This document shows, piece after piece, positions 1-7,082 of a stretch of 35,035 nucleotides of DNA. A program made the translations under genes and the position numbers. The stretch's first letter is position 1. Each line of letters opens with the position of its first letter. The stretch comes from Desulfosarcinaceae bacterium (lineage in GTDB: Bacteria; Desulfobacterota; Desulfobacteria; Desulfobacterales; Desulfosarcinaceae). The notes under the pieces are model-generated. The model made no database searches, had not been told where the DNA came from, and saw nothing but the letters and a program-made list of their open reading frames with translations. The stretch lies in assembly GCA_030066015.1 (NCBI GenBank), contig JASJCL010000076.1:1-35035 (forward strand), read 5' to 3'.

Positions 1-278
1 CCCATCACCGGGCCTTGGTGGATGGTTTGGAGGCCCTGGGCCTCTCCATGCTGGTGGCGCCGGAAAGCCGACTTCCCATGCTCAACTCCGTGGTCGTTCC
101 CGAGGGGGTGGACGAGACCGCCGTGCGCGCAGCCCTGCTGAAGCAGTACAAGATCGAAATCGGCGCCGGCCTGGGACCGCTGGCCGGCAAGATATGGCGT
201 ATCGGGCTCATGGGTCACACGGCCAGAGCCGAAAACGTCGATCGCCTGTTGACGGCACTGGGACACCTGATCTCCTGA
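1..278 (+). CDS. Class V aminotransferase (alanine/serine-glyoxylate type), C-terminal fragment
   Basis: This is the last ~92 codons of a PLP-dependent aminotransferase; the frame is open at the left edge, so the N-terminal part, including the PLP lysine, lies outside the window. The visible part reads as the small C-terminal domain of the alanine-glyoxylate/serine-glyoxylate family. It has the stretch LNSVVVPEGVDE followed by a short helix, then IEIGAGLGPLAGKIWRIGLM and a final helix RLLTALGHLI. The GLGxLxGKxWRIGxMG pattern is the family's usual C-terminal signature. These enzymes transfer an amino group between alanine, serine or another donor and glyoxylate in the cytosol. The gene is followed after 124 nt by the MttB-family gene on the same strand, so the two may be co-transcribed. 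The exact donor cannot be told from this fragment. Confidence 0.85.
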   Translation, partial: HHRALVDGLEALGLSMLVAPESRLPMLNSVVVPEGVDETAVRAALLKQYKIEIGAGLGPLAGKIWRIGLMGHTARAENVDRLLTALGHLIS

Positions 279-402
279 CCGGCGCTCGTTCGGGGCCTTG
301 CCGTCAACGCCGAAAGGGGTCCGGCGGTCTGCTCCACAGCGGCATGCCAGCATCAGGAGGTCGCCAGCCTTGCCGGCTCGGCGTTGCCCAAGGAGGACAC
401 CT

Positions 403-1830
403 ATGGCGGACGTGGGACAGTATCTAGATGGGGAAGAGATCACCCGAATTCACGACGCTTCCATGGAGATTCTCTCCCGTGTCGGGGTCGTCTTCGATGA
501 ACCGGAGGTGCTGGCCCGCTTTGATCGGGAAGGCTTCACGGTCGCCGGGAAGGTGGTCTTCATCGGTGAAGCCCAGGTTCACCGGGCGCTTCGGACGGCA
601 CCTGCGCAGTTCACCATCACGGCACGCCGCCAGGAGAACAGCGTTGTAGTGGGCGGGGAAAAACCGCTCTTCGCCCCCGGCTATGGCGCACCCTTCATCG
701 CCTGCCCAGACGGCAGCCAGCGGAATGCCACCCTGGCGGACTATGACAATTTCTGTCGGCTGGTGCAGAGCTCCACGGCGATGGATGTGAACGGTTTCAT
801 GATGGTGGTCCCGGGCGATCTGCCAACCACAACCGCCCATCTGGATATGCTGTTTTCCAGCATGCGCCTGTGCGACAAACCCTTCATGGGCTGCCCGATC
901 TCTCGGCAAGGCGCTCGGGACACCACGGAGATGGCGGCCCGATTGTGGGGGGGGCGCACGGAACTGATCGAAGCAGGGCCGGTGTCGGTGTCGCTGATCA
1001 GTTCCCAGTCGCCGCTTCAATTCCACAGCGACATGGCCGGTGCCCTGGTCGAACTGGCGCAGGCCGGTCAAGCCTGCGTGATCGACTCGCTGGTCATGGC
1101 CGGTACCTCGGGGCCGGTCACCCTCGCCGGTGTGCTGGCCCTGCAAAACGCCGAAATCCTGGCCGGCGTTGTCCTGGCACAGTTGATCCACCCCGGTGCA
1201 CCCGTCATCTACGGCGGCCTCTCCTCCGCCATGGACATGCGCTCCGGCGGGCTCAGCGTGGGGTGCCCGGAGCTTTCCCAGGCGGTGTCGGCCAGCGCCC
1301 AAATGGCCCGCTTATACGGTCTTCCCTGTCGCAGCGGCGGTAGCCTGACGGACGCCCATGTCGCCGATGCCCAGTCGGCGGTGGAAGCCGCGCTTTCCCT
1401 CTCCACCGCCGTCCACAGCGGTGTCGATTTTATCCTTGATGCCGCTGGTATCGTGAGCGCTTACATGGCCATGAGCTTTGAGAAGTTCCTCATCGATGAG
1501 GAGATGTGCGGCTTGCTCCGGAAACTGACGGCACCCATCGATATCAGCGCCGACACCATCGACCTGGACGCGATCGCGGACGTGGGCATCGGCGGCCAGT
1601 ATCTGACCCAGCCCAAGACCCTCCAGCGTTGCCGGACCGAGTTCTATCAGACCGAATTGTTCGGGCGGCAGAATCACGCGGGATGGGCTGCGGACGGTGC
1701 CCGGCGGATCGATCAAAAAGCCACCCAAATGTTGGATGCGCGTCTGGCCGCCTACGAAGCACCGGCCATCGATCCTGCGATCGAAGCCTCCCTGCGGGAA
1801 TACGTCGATGCGCGTAAAGCTGGCAGGTGA
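403..1830 (+). CDS. MttB-family (trimethylamine/betaine:corrinoid) methyltransferase, non-pyrrolysine
   Basis: The product is 475 residues, the usual size for the MttB superfamily. Members move a methyl group from a quaternary or tertiary amine to a cognate corrinoid protein. The start at 403 is chosen because AGGAGG (391-396) lies 6 nt upstream; the frame is open further 5' but that extension is low-complexity and Arg/Pro-rich. Family-typical segments include the N-terminal EEITRIHDASMEILSRVGV helix, the central PLQFHSDM and GTSGPVTLAGVLALQNAEIL strands, and the segment YGLPCRSGG followed by TDAHVADAQSA. Methanogen MttB carries pyrrolysine in that last part of the barrel. Here the frame has no amber codon, so this is a non-Pyl member like the glycine betaine (MtgB) or proline betaine enzymes. 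No corrinoid protein or second methyltransferase is visible in the window. The gene runs convergently into the FAD oxidoreductase, with 18 nt between stops. Substrate is inferred only. Confidence 0.9.
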   Translation: MADVGQYLDGEEITRIHDASMEILSRVGVVFDEPEVLARFDREGFTVAGKVVFIGEAQVHRALRTAPAQFTITARRQENSVVVGGEKPLFAPGYGAPFIACPDGSQRNATLADYDNFCRLVQSSTAMDVNGFMMVVPGDLPTTTAHLDMLFSSMRLCDKPFMGCPISRQGARDTTEMAARLWGGRTELIEAGPVSVSLISSQSPLQFHSDMAGALVELAQAGQACVIDSLVMAGTSGPVTLAGVLALQNAEILAGVVLAQLIHPGAPVIYGGLSSAMDMRSGGLSVGCPELSQAVSASAQMARLYGLPCRSGGSLTDAHVADAQSAVEAALSLSTAVHSGVDFILDAAGIVSAYMAMSFEKFLIDEEMCGLLRKLTAPIDISADTIDLDAIADVGIGGQYLTQPKTLQRCRTEFYQTELFGRQNHAGWAADGARRIDQKATQMLDARLAAYEAPAIDPAIEASLREYVDARKAGR

Positions 1831-1848
1831 TAGTTCCGCCGAAGCGGG

Positions 1849-3192
1849 TCAATGGATGCGCACGCCCTGGCGGATCAAGCGGTTTTGCAGGCGTTTGATG
1901 TTCACCTGGCGGCAGGTCACATCGTCCTGGATGGAGAGGGCGGCGGCCACCCCGGCTCCCTGCCCGGTGACGGCGCAGCACATCATCGCCCGGGTGGCGG
2001 CATGGGAGATCTGATCGCCGGCCACGCAACGGCCGGCCACGAGAAGGTTCTCCACCTCGGCGGGCACCAAAATACCATAGGGAACTTGGAAGTAACGTCC
2101 CGTCGACGGCAGTACCAACTCGCCATACCCGTCGATGAACTCCGGAAAGATGCCGATGGCGTCCGTGAAGCGCCCTTGACGCCGCACGTCATCCGCTGTG
2201 AGGTTGTACATACCGATGATTTTGCGGGACTCCCGTGTCCCCAAAGCGGCGCCGAAGGATCGCAGCTGGGCCTTTTCGAAACCCGGCGTGTATTTCTGGA
2301 GCGCTTGGGCCGCCCACATGACCTGGCGGCGGCCCTCGATCTCGCCGTAGGTGAGATCGCGGACGTTGGTGGCGTCAACACCGGGCATATACACGAGATT
2401 GAGATAGGTGGCGTCCCCGTGAGCACTGATGCGGCTCCACGTTCCGGCAATATTCACCCCCTCGGGGATCTCACCGGCGGCCTTGGCGCGCGCGAAGGGT
2501 TCGGCCAGATAGGGGCTGAAGAGATGGTCCTCCTTGCCCGTGGTTTCCACCCCCCAATCCGTGATGGTTGCCGGGCGGTCCCGCACATGGGCCATAAAGC
2601 GCTGGCGGTCAACCCCACACATGGAGAAGCTCACCGTCACCCCCAGCCGCTCCTTCACGGGGGCCATCCGCCAGGGGGCGCCGGCCAGATGGGCCACATC
2701 GGCATCTCCGCTGGCATCGATCACGCGCCGGGCCAGGATCGCCTGGCGTCCCGACTTGCTCTCCGTGACAACACCGCGGATGGTGTCACCCGCCAAGATG
2801 GCGTCGACGGCCCAGCAGTGTAGCAGGGGGGTGATGCCGGCCTCAGTGACCAAGGTGTCGGCGACCACCTTGAACAGCTCGGTATTCAGGGCATCGCTGC
2901 GGGACTGAGGTTCGGGATCACTGGCCCCCATCGCTCTGGCCCTTTGCTCGAATTCGACCCCGATGCCCTGGATGTCGACCGTGCCGATGTGCCGGTACCA
3001 GGCGATCGATTCCACGCCGGCTTGGGTGATACAGCCCCCAAAGCAGCCGTAACGCTCCACCAGCATAGTGTCAACGCCTTCACGGGCGGCGGCCAGGGCG
3101 GCAGCCAATCCGCTCGGTCCGCTGCCGATCACCAGCACATCCGTCTCCGTCAGCACGGGTGTCTTGCGGGCCGCCTCTGTGATCTGCTTCAC
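1849..3192 (-). CDS. FAD-dependent oxidoreductase (FAD_oxidored / PF12831-like)
   Basis: A 447-residue flavoprotein is read from a GTG at 3192 preceded by GGAGG seven bases upstream. The frame stays open to 3543, but that upstream part is AT-rich or low-complexity and has no family resemblance. An N-terminal dinucleotide-binding motif GSGPSG (residues 23-28) follows the beta strand TDVLVI. It is followed by ERYGCFGGCITQAGV, a conserved loop in FAD-dependent oxidoreductases annotated as PF12831. The RVIDASGDADVAHLAGAP segment and the C-terminal LLVAGRCVAGDQISHAATR flavin-contact region are also typical. These proteins are cytoplasmic; known relatives have varied or unknown substrates. The gene is divergent from the GntR regulator and shares a promoter region containing two regulator-like operators, so it is probably controlled with the catabolic island. 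The reaction cannot be named from sequence. Confidence 0.85.
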   Translation of the reverse strand: MKQITEAARKTPVLTETDVLVIGSGPSGLAAALAAAREGVDTMLVERYGCFGGCITQAGVESIAWYRHIGTVDIQGIGVEFEQRARAMGASDPEPQSRSDALNTELFKVVADTLVTEAGITPLLHCWAVDAILAGDTIRGVVTESKSGRQAILARRVIDASGDADVAHLAGAPWRMAPVKERLGVTVSFSMCGVDRQRFMAHVRDRPATITDWGVETTGKEDHLFSPYLAEPFARAKAAGEIPEGVNIAGTWSRISAHGDATYLNLVYMPGVDATNVRDLTYGEIEGRRQVMWAAQALQKYTPGFEKAQLRSFGAALGTRESRKIIGMYNLTADDVRRQGRFTDAIGIFPEFIDGYGELVLPSTGRYFQVPYGILVPAEVENLLVAGRCVAGDQISHAATRAMMCCAVTGQGAGVAAALSIQDDVTCRQVNIKRLQNRLIRQGVRIH

Positions 3193-3380
3193 CACCTCGC
3201 CTCCGCCGCCATGTGCGCCACCTCGCTTCACTCCTAACACGATCGTGGATGCCGCCTCAACCGTCGGCACCGCAGCCGGACACGGCGGACGGCGCCGCTG
3301 GCGCTGGCCGACACCTATGGGTGCATCAACACCCGAAGGCGCTGGACGCAGATCGGCAGACGGGCCGTTGGAGCGGGTAT

Positions 3381-3393
3381 TTGGTCGAACCAA
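3381..3393. promoter_or_regulatory. Putative GntR/FadR-type operator, copy 1 (TTGGTCGAACCAA)
   Basis: Arms TTGGT and ACCAA flank a 3-bp centre. This matches the TGGTnnnACCA form known for operators of the FadR subfamily of GntR regulators (for example PdhR). It lies between the divergent FAD oxidoreductase and gntR genes, about 190 bp upstream of the oxidoreductase start. It shares 10 of 11 core bases with copy 2 at 3571-3581. Confidence 0.6.
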
Positions 3394-3536
3394 TGGGTTG
3401 CATCTCGGCCGGATACAATTGAGAAAGATGGGTCTTAATTGGAATTTCCGAATATGTATTATCGTTTTTAAAATACTAAAAATAATATTAAAATATTGAA
3501 TTTTGACCGTCATTTCATTGGTGTGCAATATTTTTA

Positions 3537-3565
3537 TTGACACAGATGAAGTCGTTGAATATGGT
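3537..3565 (+). promoter_or_regulatory. Putative sigma70-type promoter of the gntR gene
   Basis: A perfect -35 box TTGACA (3537-3542), a 17-bp spacer, and a -10-like TATGGT (3560-3565, 4 of 6 matches) lie in the only AT-rich stretch of the region. The predicted start site near 3572 falls inside the second operator (3571-3581), which would suit autorepression. About 100 nt of leader precede the gntR start codon. Confidence 0.55.
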
Positions 3566-3570
3566 TTTAA

Positions 3571-3581
3571 TGGTCAAACCA
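3571..3581. promoter_or_regulatory. Putative GntR/FadR-type operator, copy 2 (TGGTCAAACCA)
   Basis: TGGT and ACCA arms flank CAA. The core is nearly identical to copy 1 (TGGTCGAACCA); centres are 189-190 bp apart, close to 18 helical turns. It overlaps the predicted transcription start of the gntR promoter. Confidence 0.6.
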
Positions 3582-3675
3582 AACAACGATTCTAATCCCC
3601 TTCGACATCAACATCGGCATCAGTCGCGTGCAGTGTCCGCCACGGTGCGCGCCCGGCCCGCAGGCAGGACCTTTG

Positions 3676-4515
3676 ATGACCCTCTTCTCACCGGTCAACG
3701 GCGATAAGGTATCCGAGGAGATCGTCCACCAGATTGAGGTGGCGATTGTCAGCGGGCACCTGCGGCCGGGGCACGGACTGCCCAGCGAACGTGAATTGCA
3801 GCGTCGCTTTGAGGCCAGCCGTGGCGCCATCCGTGAAGCGATCCGCATCCTCCGCCAGAAGGGCCTCATCGAAACCCGCAAGGGCGCCCAGGGCGGTCAC
3901 TACATCAAGGAGATCGAGATCAGCCAGGCCAGTGAACACCTGGCCCTCATGGTTCGACAGAAGCAGCTGCCGTTGCGCAAGCTGCTCCAATTCCGTTACG
4001 GCATCGACCAGGCCGTTCTCTGCGTGGCCCTCAAGGAGGCCACCGAGGTGGAGTGCCGCAAGATGTCCGCGCTGGCCGATCGATTGCTGGCCCTCTGCCA
4101 GGCCGACACCTTGGATATGACCGCCATCTCGGCGGTGGACCGCGACATTAACCTCTGCCTGGTGGAGATGACCAAGAATCCTTTCTACGAGTGGGTGATG
4201 CGCACCATTCAACTCAGCTTCGGATCCTACGACCACGTTCTCTATGAGGATCCGCACGCCCGCAGGGAGGTGGGCATCAATTGGCGCTGCACCGCCGATG
4301 CCCTCATGGAGGGCGATATTCAGAAGGCCATGCAGTGGTTCGGTCACTGGTATGTCCTCCTCGAACGCTGCCTGCTGAAACGCTACGGCGAGGAGGTCTT
4401 CAACTCGGGAGGCGACCAGATCGCGCCGCCGGGGAGTTCGTCTGGTGACGACCCCTCCGCCCGGGGCGGCAGGGATGGGGCACCGCCGAGCGGGGTCGGT
4501 GCTGTTTCCGTCTGA
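3676..4515 (+). CDS. GntR-family transcriptional regulator (FadR subfamily, FCD domain)
   Basis: A 279-residue regulator. Residues ~10-75 form the winged helix-turn-helix: VSEEIVHQIEVAIVSGHLRPG, then the family hallmark LPSERELQRRFEASRGAIREA and the wing KGLIETRKGAQGGHYI. The rest is an all-helical FCD ligand-binding domain. Where metal-binding FCD proteins usually have DxxFHxxL, this protein has DRDINLCL. The usual histidine is Asn, so it may bind an organic ligand without that metal ligand, as E. coli FadR does. The ATG at 3676 is chosen because family similarity starts right after it; upstream in-frame codons (to 3628) are Pro/Arg-rich. The C-terminal ~35 residues are low-complexity Gly/Ser/Asp. 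It sits directly before the transporter genes (32 nt) and divergent from the oxidoreductase, so it is the likely local regulator. Confidence 0.92.
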   Translation: MTLFSPVNGDKVSEEIVHQIEVAIVSGHLRPGHGLPSERELQRRFEASRGAIREAIRILRQKGLIETRKGAQGGHYIKEIEISQASEHLALMVRQKQLPLRKLLQFRYGIDQAVLCVALKEATEVECRKMSALADRLLALCQADTLDMTAISAVDRDINLCLVEMTKNPFYEWVMRTIQLSFGSYDHVLYEDPHARREVGINWRCTADALMEGDIQKAMQWFGHWYVLLERCLLKRYGEEVFNSGGDQIAPPGSSSGDDPSARGGRDGAPPSGVGAVSV

Positions 4516-4547
4516 ACCAATGTTCACTTAAATCGGGTCAAGAAGAG

Positions 4548-5258
4548 ATGCTGAAACTGAATCATGTGACCAAGAAGTTCGGCGAACTTGTGGCGGTCAA
4601 CGATCTGAGCTTCGCGGTTGAAGCGGGGCAGGTGTTCGGGATCGCGGGCCCCAACGGTGCCGGTAAATCGACGGTCTACAACCTCATCACCGGCTTCTAC
4701 CCCTTCGAGGGCGAGATTGCGTTCGAAGGGCGCAACATCGCCGGACGCCAGCCCCATGAAATTTCCAAACTGGGCATTGCCCGCACCTTCCAGATTCCCC
4801 AGACCTTTCCGAGCCTTACGGTGGAACAGAGCGTCGGTGTGGGCAACCGCTTCGGTGCGCGGGGACGCTTCGACCCCGCCTACGTCGAATCGATCCTGGC
4901 CTTCATGGAACTGACCCCTGTCCGCCATGAACCCACCGGCCAGCTGAGCCTTCTCGACAAGAAACGCCTCATGATGGGTGCCGCTCTGGCCACGCGGCCC
5001 AAGATTCTGATGCTCGACGAACCCATGGCGGGCTCCAACTCCAACGAGATCCGGTCCCTCATGGAGAGCATTCGCCGTATCAATGCGGAGATGGGCATCA
5101 CCATCATCATCATCGAGCACTTCATGAAGGTGCTCACCGAGTTGACCAGTACCCTGCTCATCATCGAGACGGGCACCAAGGTCTGTATGGGAGATCCTGA
5201 AACGGTGGTCAACGATCCCGAGGTGATCGAGTGTTATCTGGGAGAATCCTATGGTTAG
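4548..5258 (+). CDS. livG: HAAT-family ABC transporter ATP-binding protein (LivG-type)
   Basis: A 236-residue ATPase of the branched-chain/hydrophobic amino acid (HAAT) transporter family, acting on the inner face of the membrane with its LivF partner. It shows Walker A GPNGAGKST, the Q-loop region RTFQIPQTFPSLTV, Walker B ILMLDEP followed by MAGSNSNE (LivG usually AGLNxxE), and the switch histidine in IIIIEHFM. The ABC signature is unusual: LSLLDKKR instead of LSGGQ/LSYGQQR, a divergence seen in some HAAT ATPases. AAGAAGAG precedes the ATG. It is the first transporter gene after gntR, 32 nt away. The liv symbol names the family, not proven substrate; the surrounding catabolic genes argue for an amine or amino-alcohol-derived ligand. 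Confidence 0.9.
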   Translation: MLKLNHVTKKFGELVAVNDLSFAVEAGQVFGIAGPNGAGKSTVYNLITGFYPFEGEIAFEGRNIAGRQPHEISKLGIARTFQIPQTFPSLTVEQSVGVGNRFGARGRFDPAYVESILAFMELTPVRHEPTGQLSLLDKKRLMMGAALATRPKILMLDEPMAGSNSNEIRSLMESIRRINAEMGITIIIIEHFMKVLTELTSTLLIIETGTKVCMGDPETVVNDPEVIECYLGESYG

Positions 5259-5279
5259 GCGGCCCTTTTTTACAAATAT

Positions 5280-5305
5280 CCGCGCGCTGTGCAGCACACG
5301 CGCGG
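5280..5305 (+). other. Intercistronic hairpin between livG-type and livF-type genes
   Basis: Outer arms CCGCGCG (5280-5286) and CGCGCGG (5299-5305) enclose an inner TGTG/CACA stem with loop CAG and one unpaired C. There is no T-run after it, so it is unlikely to be a full terminator; it could stabilise or process the operon mRNA. Confidence 0.55.
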
Positions 5306-5330
5306 CGCACTGCATTGGTGGGAGCGTCCC

Positions 5331-6035
5331 ATGTTGACGGTGACCGATTTGAACGCCTACTACGGCCAGGCCCAGGTGCTGAAACAGGTGTCGATCACCG
5401 CGGATGCGGGGCAGGTCGTCGTGATTCTGGGGCCCAACGGCCACGGCAAAAGCACCCTCCTCAAGTCGATCTGCGGCCTGGTGGAGCGGGTGGTCGGCGC
5501 AGTGATCTACCAGGGGGAGAACATTCTCGGTCAGCCCACCGACCGGATCGTAAACCAGGGGCTGATCTATATCGCCGAAAACCGCGAGCTCTTTCCCCAC
5601 ATGACCGTCCTGGAAAATCTCAAACTGGGGGCCTACGCCAAGAGTGCCCGGGCCCATGAAAAGCGCAATCTCGAGATGGTGTTCGACCTGTTTCCACGGC
5701 TGGCCGATCGGCGCAACCAGCTCTCCTCCACCATGAGTGGGGGGGAGGCCCGCATGCTGGCGGTAGCCCGCGGGCTCATGTCCAATGCCGAACTGCTCTG
5801 CGTGGATGAGCCCTCCTTGGGCTTGCAGCCCAGCCTGCGCTTCGAGATTTTCAGCATCATCCAGAAGATCAACAAGCAGGGCAAAACCGTCCTCCTGGTG
5901 GAGCAGAACATCCCCCAGATCACCGAGCTGGCCGACCGCATCTACGTCATTGAGGAGGGGCGGATCAGTTTCGAGGGGAGCAAGGAGGAGGCGCTGAGCA
6001 ACGAGCATCTGAAAGAGATATTTCTGGGCATGTAG
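5331..6035 (+). CDS. livF: HAAT-family ABC transporter ATP-binding protein (LivF-type)
   Basis: A 234-residue ATPase, second nucleotide-binding subunit of the transporter. It has the LivF-type start MLTVTDLNAYYGQAQVLKQV, Walker A GPNGHGKST, the typical IAENRELFPHMTVLENLKLGA segment after the Q-loop (LivF usually has PExRxxFxxLTVxENL), signature MSGGEARML, Walker B LLCVDEPSLGL, and VEQN as the switch region. In the signature helix the common QQ is EA. The ATG at 5331 follows GGTGGGAG; an upstream GTG at 5289 would add a non-conserved leader overlapping the hairpin. The gene is 72 nt after its partner ATPase and ends just before a perfect hairpin. Confidence 0.92.
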   Translation: MLTVTDLNAYYGQAQVLKQVSITADAGQVVVILGPNGHGKSTLLKSICGLVERVVGAVIYQGENILGQPTDRIVNQGLIYIAENRELFPHMTVLENLKLGAYAKSARAHEKRNLEMVFDLFPRLADRRNQLSSTMSGGEARMLAVARGLMSNAELLCVDEPSLGLQPSLRFEIFSIIQKINKQGKTVLLVEQNIPQITELADRIYVIEEGRISFEGSKEEALSNEHLKEIFLGM

Positions 6036-6036
6036 G

Positions 6037-6060
6037 GCTGACCGGCTTGCGCCGGTCAGC
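6037..6060 (+). other. Perfect intercistronic hairpin after the livF-type gene
   Basis: Arms GCTGACCGGC (6037-6046) and GCCGGTCAGC (6051-6060) pair perfectly with a TTGC loop, starting two bases after the stop codon. Only a weak T-rich sequence follows. A second smaller inverted repeat, ATTTGC/GCAAAT with a 3-base loop, follows at 6067-6081. The pair could attenuate transcription or protect the upstream mRNA. Confidence 0.65.
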
Positions 6061-6182
6061 TTGGCAATTTGCTGCGCAAATGGCGGGACGTACCATTTTC
6101 AAACCGTATCTGCACATATGGTCCAGGAATCGGAGAAGATGCACACTGTTCTTCAACACCAGAGGGAATTAGGGTCGAGAGG

Positions 6183-7076
6183 ATGAGCGAAGACACGCTG
6201 TTTCTGATCTACGAACTGATCGACGTGATCATCAGCGGGCTGACCAACGGATCGGTCTACGCCCTCATGGCCGTCGGCTTGACCCTGGTTTACGGGGTCA
6301 CCAAGGCCTTCAACTTCGCCTATGGCTCCTTTTTCAATCTGGGCGGCTATCTGGCCTGGCTGATGATTCCCGTCGTGGGCGCCGTGGGTGGCTATGTGTC
6401 GATCTTCATCGCCGTCATCCCCATCATGTTCATCGTGGGGTACGGCCTCGAGAAGAGCCTCGTGGCCCCGCTGCGCAAACGCCCCGAATGGGAGATGAAG
6501 GTGATGATGATGACCCTGGGGCTGGCCCTCTTCATGGACAACCTTTACGCAGTGGTTTTCGGCGGTCGGGTCAAATCCCTGCCCCCCATCCTCGAGGGGA
6601 CCCTCGACGTGGGCGATCTGGTCTTCAGCTACCAGGATATCATGATCTTTTTTCTCAGCATCGGCGGTATCCTTCTGTTCGGCTGGATCCTCAACAACAC
6701 CCGCATCGGCATGGCGGTGCAAGCCGTGGCCCAGAATCCCGAGGGCGCCAAGATCGTCGGCATCCCCGAGAAGCGTATCTTCGCGGCCACATTCGCCATC
6801 TCCACGGCCATGGTGGGATTTGGCGGCATTTTGCTCAGCCAGAAGTACTTCATCTCTCCCATGTCGGGCGGGGCCATCATGGTCAAGTCTTGGGTCATCA
6901 CCGCCTTTGGCGGCATGGGCTCGATCCGCGGCGGCCTCTATGCCGCCTTCATCATCGGCATGCTGGAAGCCTTCGTCGGCTACACCCTGGGGATGAGCTA
7001 CAGCATGATCGCCTTGTTCATACTACTGCTGACGACCCTGGCGCTCAGGCCCCAGGGTCTGATGGGGAGGGCTTGA
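6183..7076 (+). CDS. livH: HAAT-family ABC transporter permease (LivH-type)
   Basis: A 297-residue, very hydrophobic inner-membrane permease with about eight predicted membrane segments. The N-terminal part SGLTNGSVYALMAVGLTLVY followed by NFAYGSFFNLGGYLAW is the LivH hallmark (family: GLxxGxxYALxALGLxLVYG and NFAHGxxxMLGAY). Later NTRIGMAVQAVAQNPEGAKI is the cytoplasmic loop that contacts the ATPases, and SWVITAFGGMGSIRGGLYAA is the conserved late region. The ATG at 6183 follows GAGAGG; upstream in-frame sequence back to 6069 has no membrane character and overlaps the hairpins. The next permease gene starts 6 nt after the stop, so the two are surely co-transcribed. Confidence 0.92.
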   Translation: MSEDTLFLIYELIDVIISGLTNGSVYALMAVGLTLVYGVTKAFNFAYGSFFNLGGYLAWLMIPVVGAVGGYVSIFIAVIPIMFIVGYGLEKSLVAPLRKRPEWEMKVMMMTLGLALFMDNLYAVVFGGRVKSLPPILEGTLDVGDLVFSYQDIMIFFLSIGGILLFGWILNNTRIGMAVQAVAQNPEGAKIVGIPEKRIFAATFAISTAMVGFGGILLSQKYFISPMSGGAIMVKSWVITAFGGMGSIRGGLYAAFIIGMLEAFVGYTLGMSYSMIALFILLLTTLALRPQGLMGRA

Positions 7077-7082
7077 GAGACG

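Larger units (their letters stand above)
3193..3675. other. Divergent intergenic control region
   Basis: This 483-bp gap separates the start codons of the FAD oxidoreductase (-) and the GntR regulator (+). Its left part is GC-rich like the genes; about 3420-3600 is strongly AT-rich. It holds the two operator-like repeats and the promoter listed separately. I see no convincing coding sequence. A minus-strand promoter for the oxidoreductase probably lies in the AT-rich part, but no single candidate stands out. Confidence 0.6.

Noticed and set aside
424-1302. 292-codon open frame on the minus strand inside the MttB-family gene
   Set aside because: It is a high-GC antisense shadow, rich in Gly/His/Arg, with no ribosome-binding site and no recognisable domain.
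3193-3543. N-terminal extension of the FAD oxidoreductase frame (start near 3543)
   Set aside because: The extension is AT-rich or low-complexity, crosses an operator-like repeat and has no family similarity; the GTG at 3192 has a good GGAGG site.
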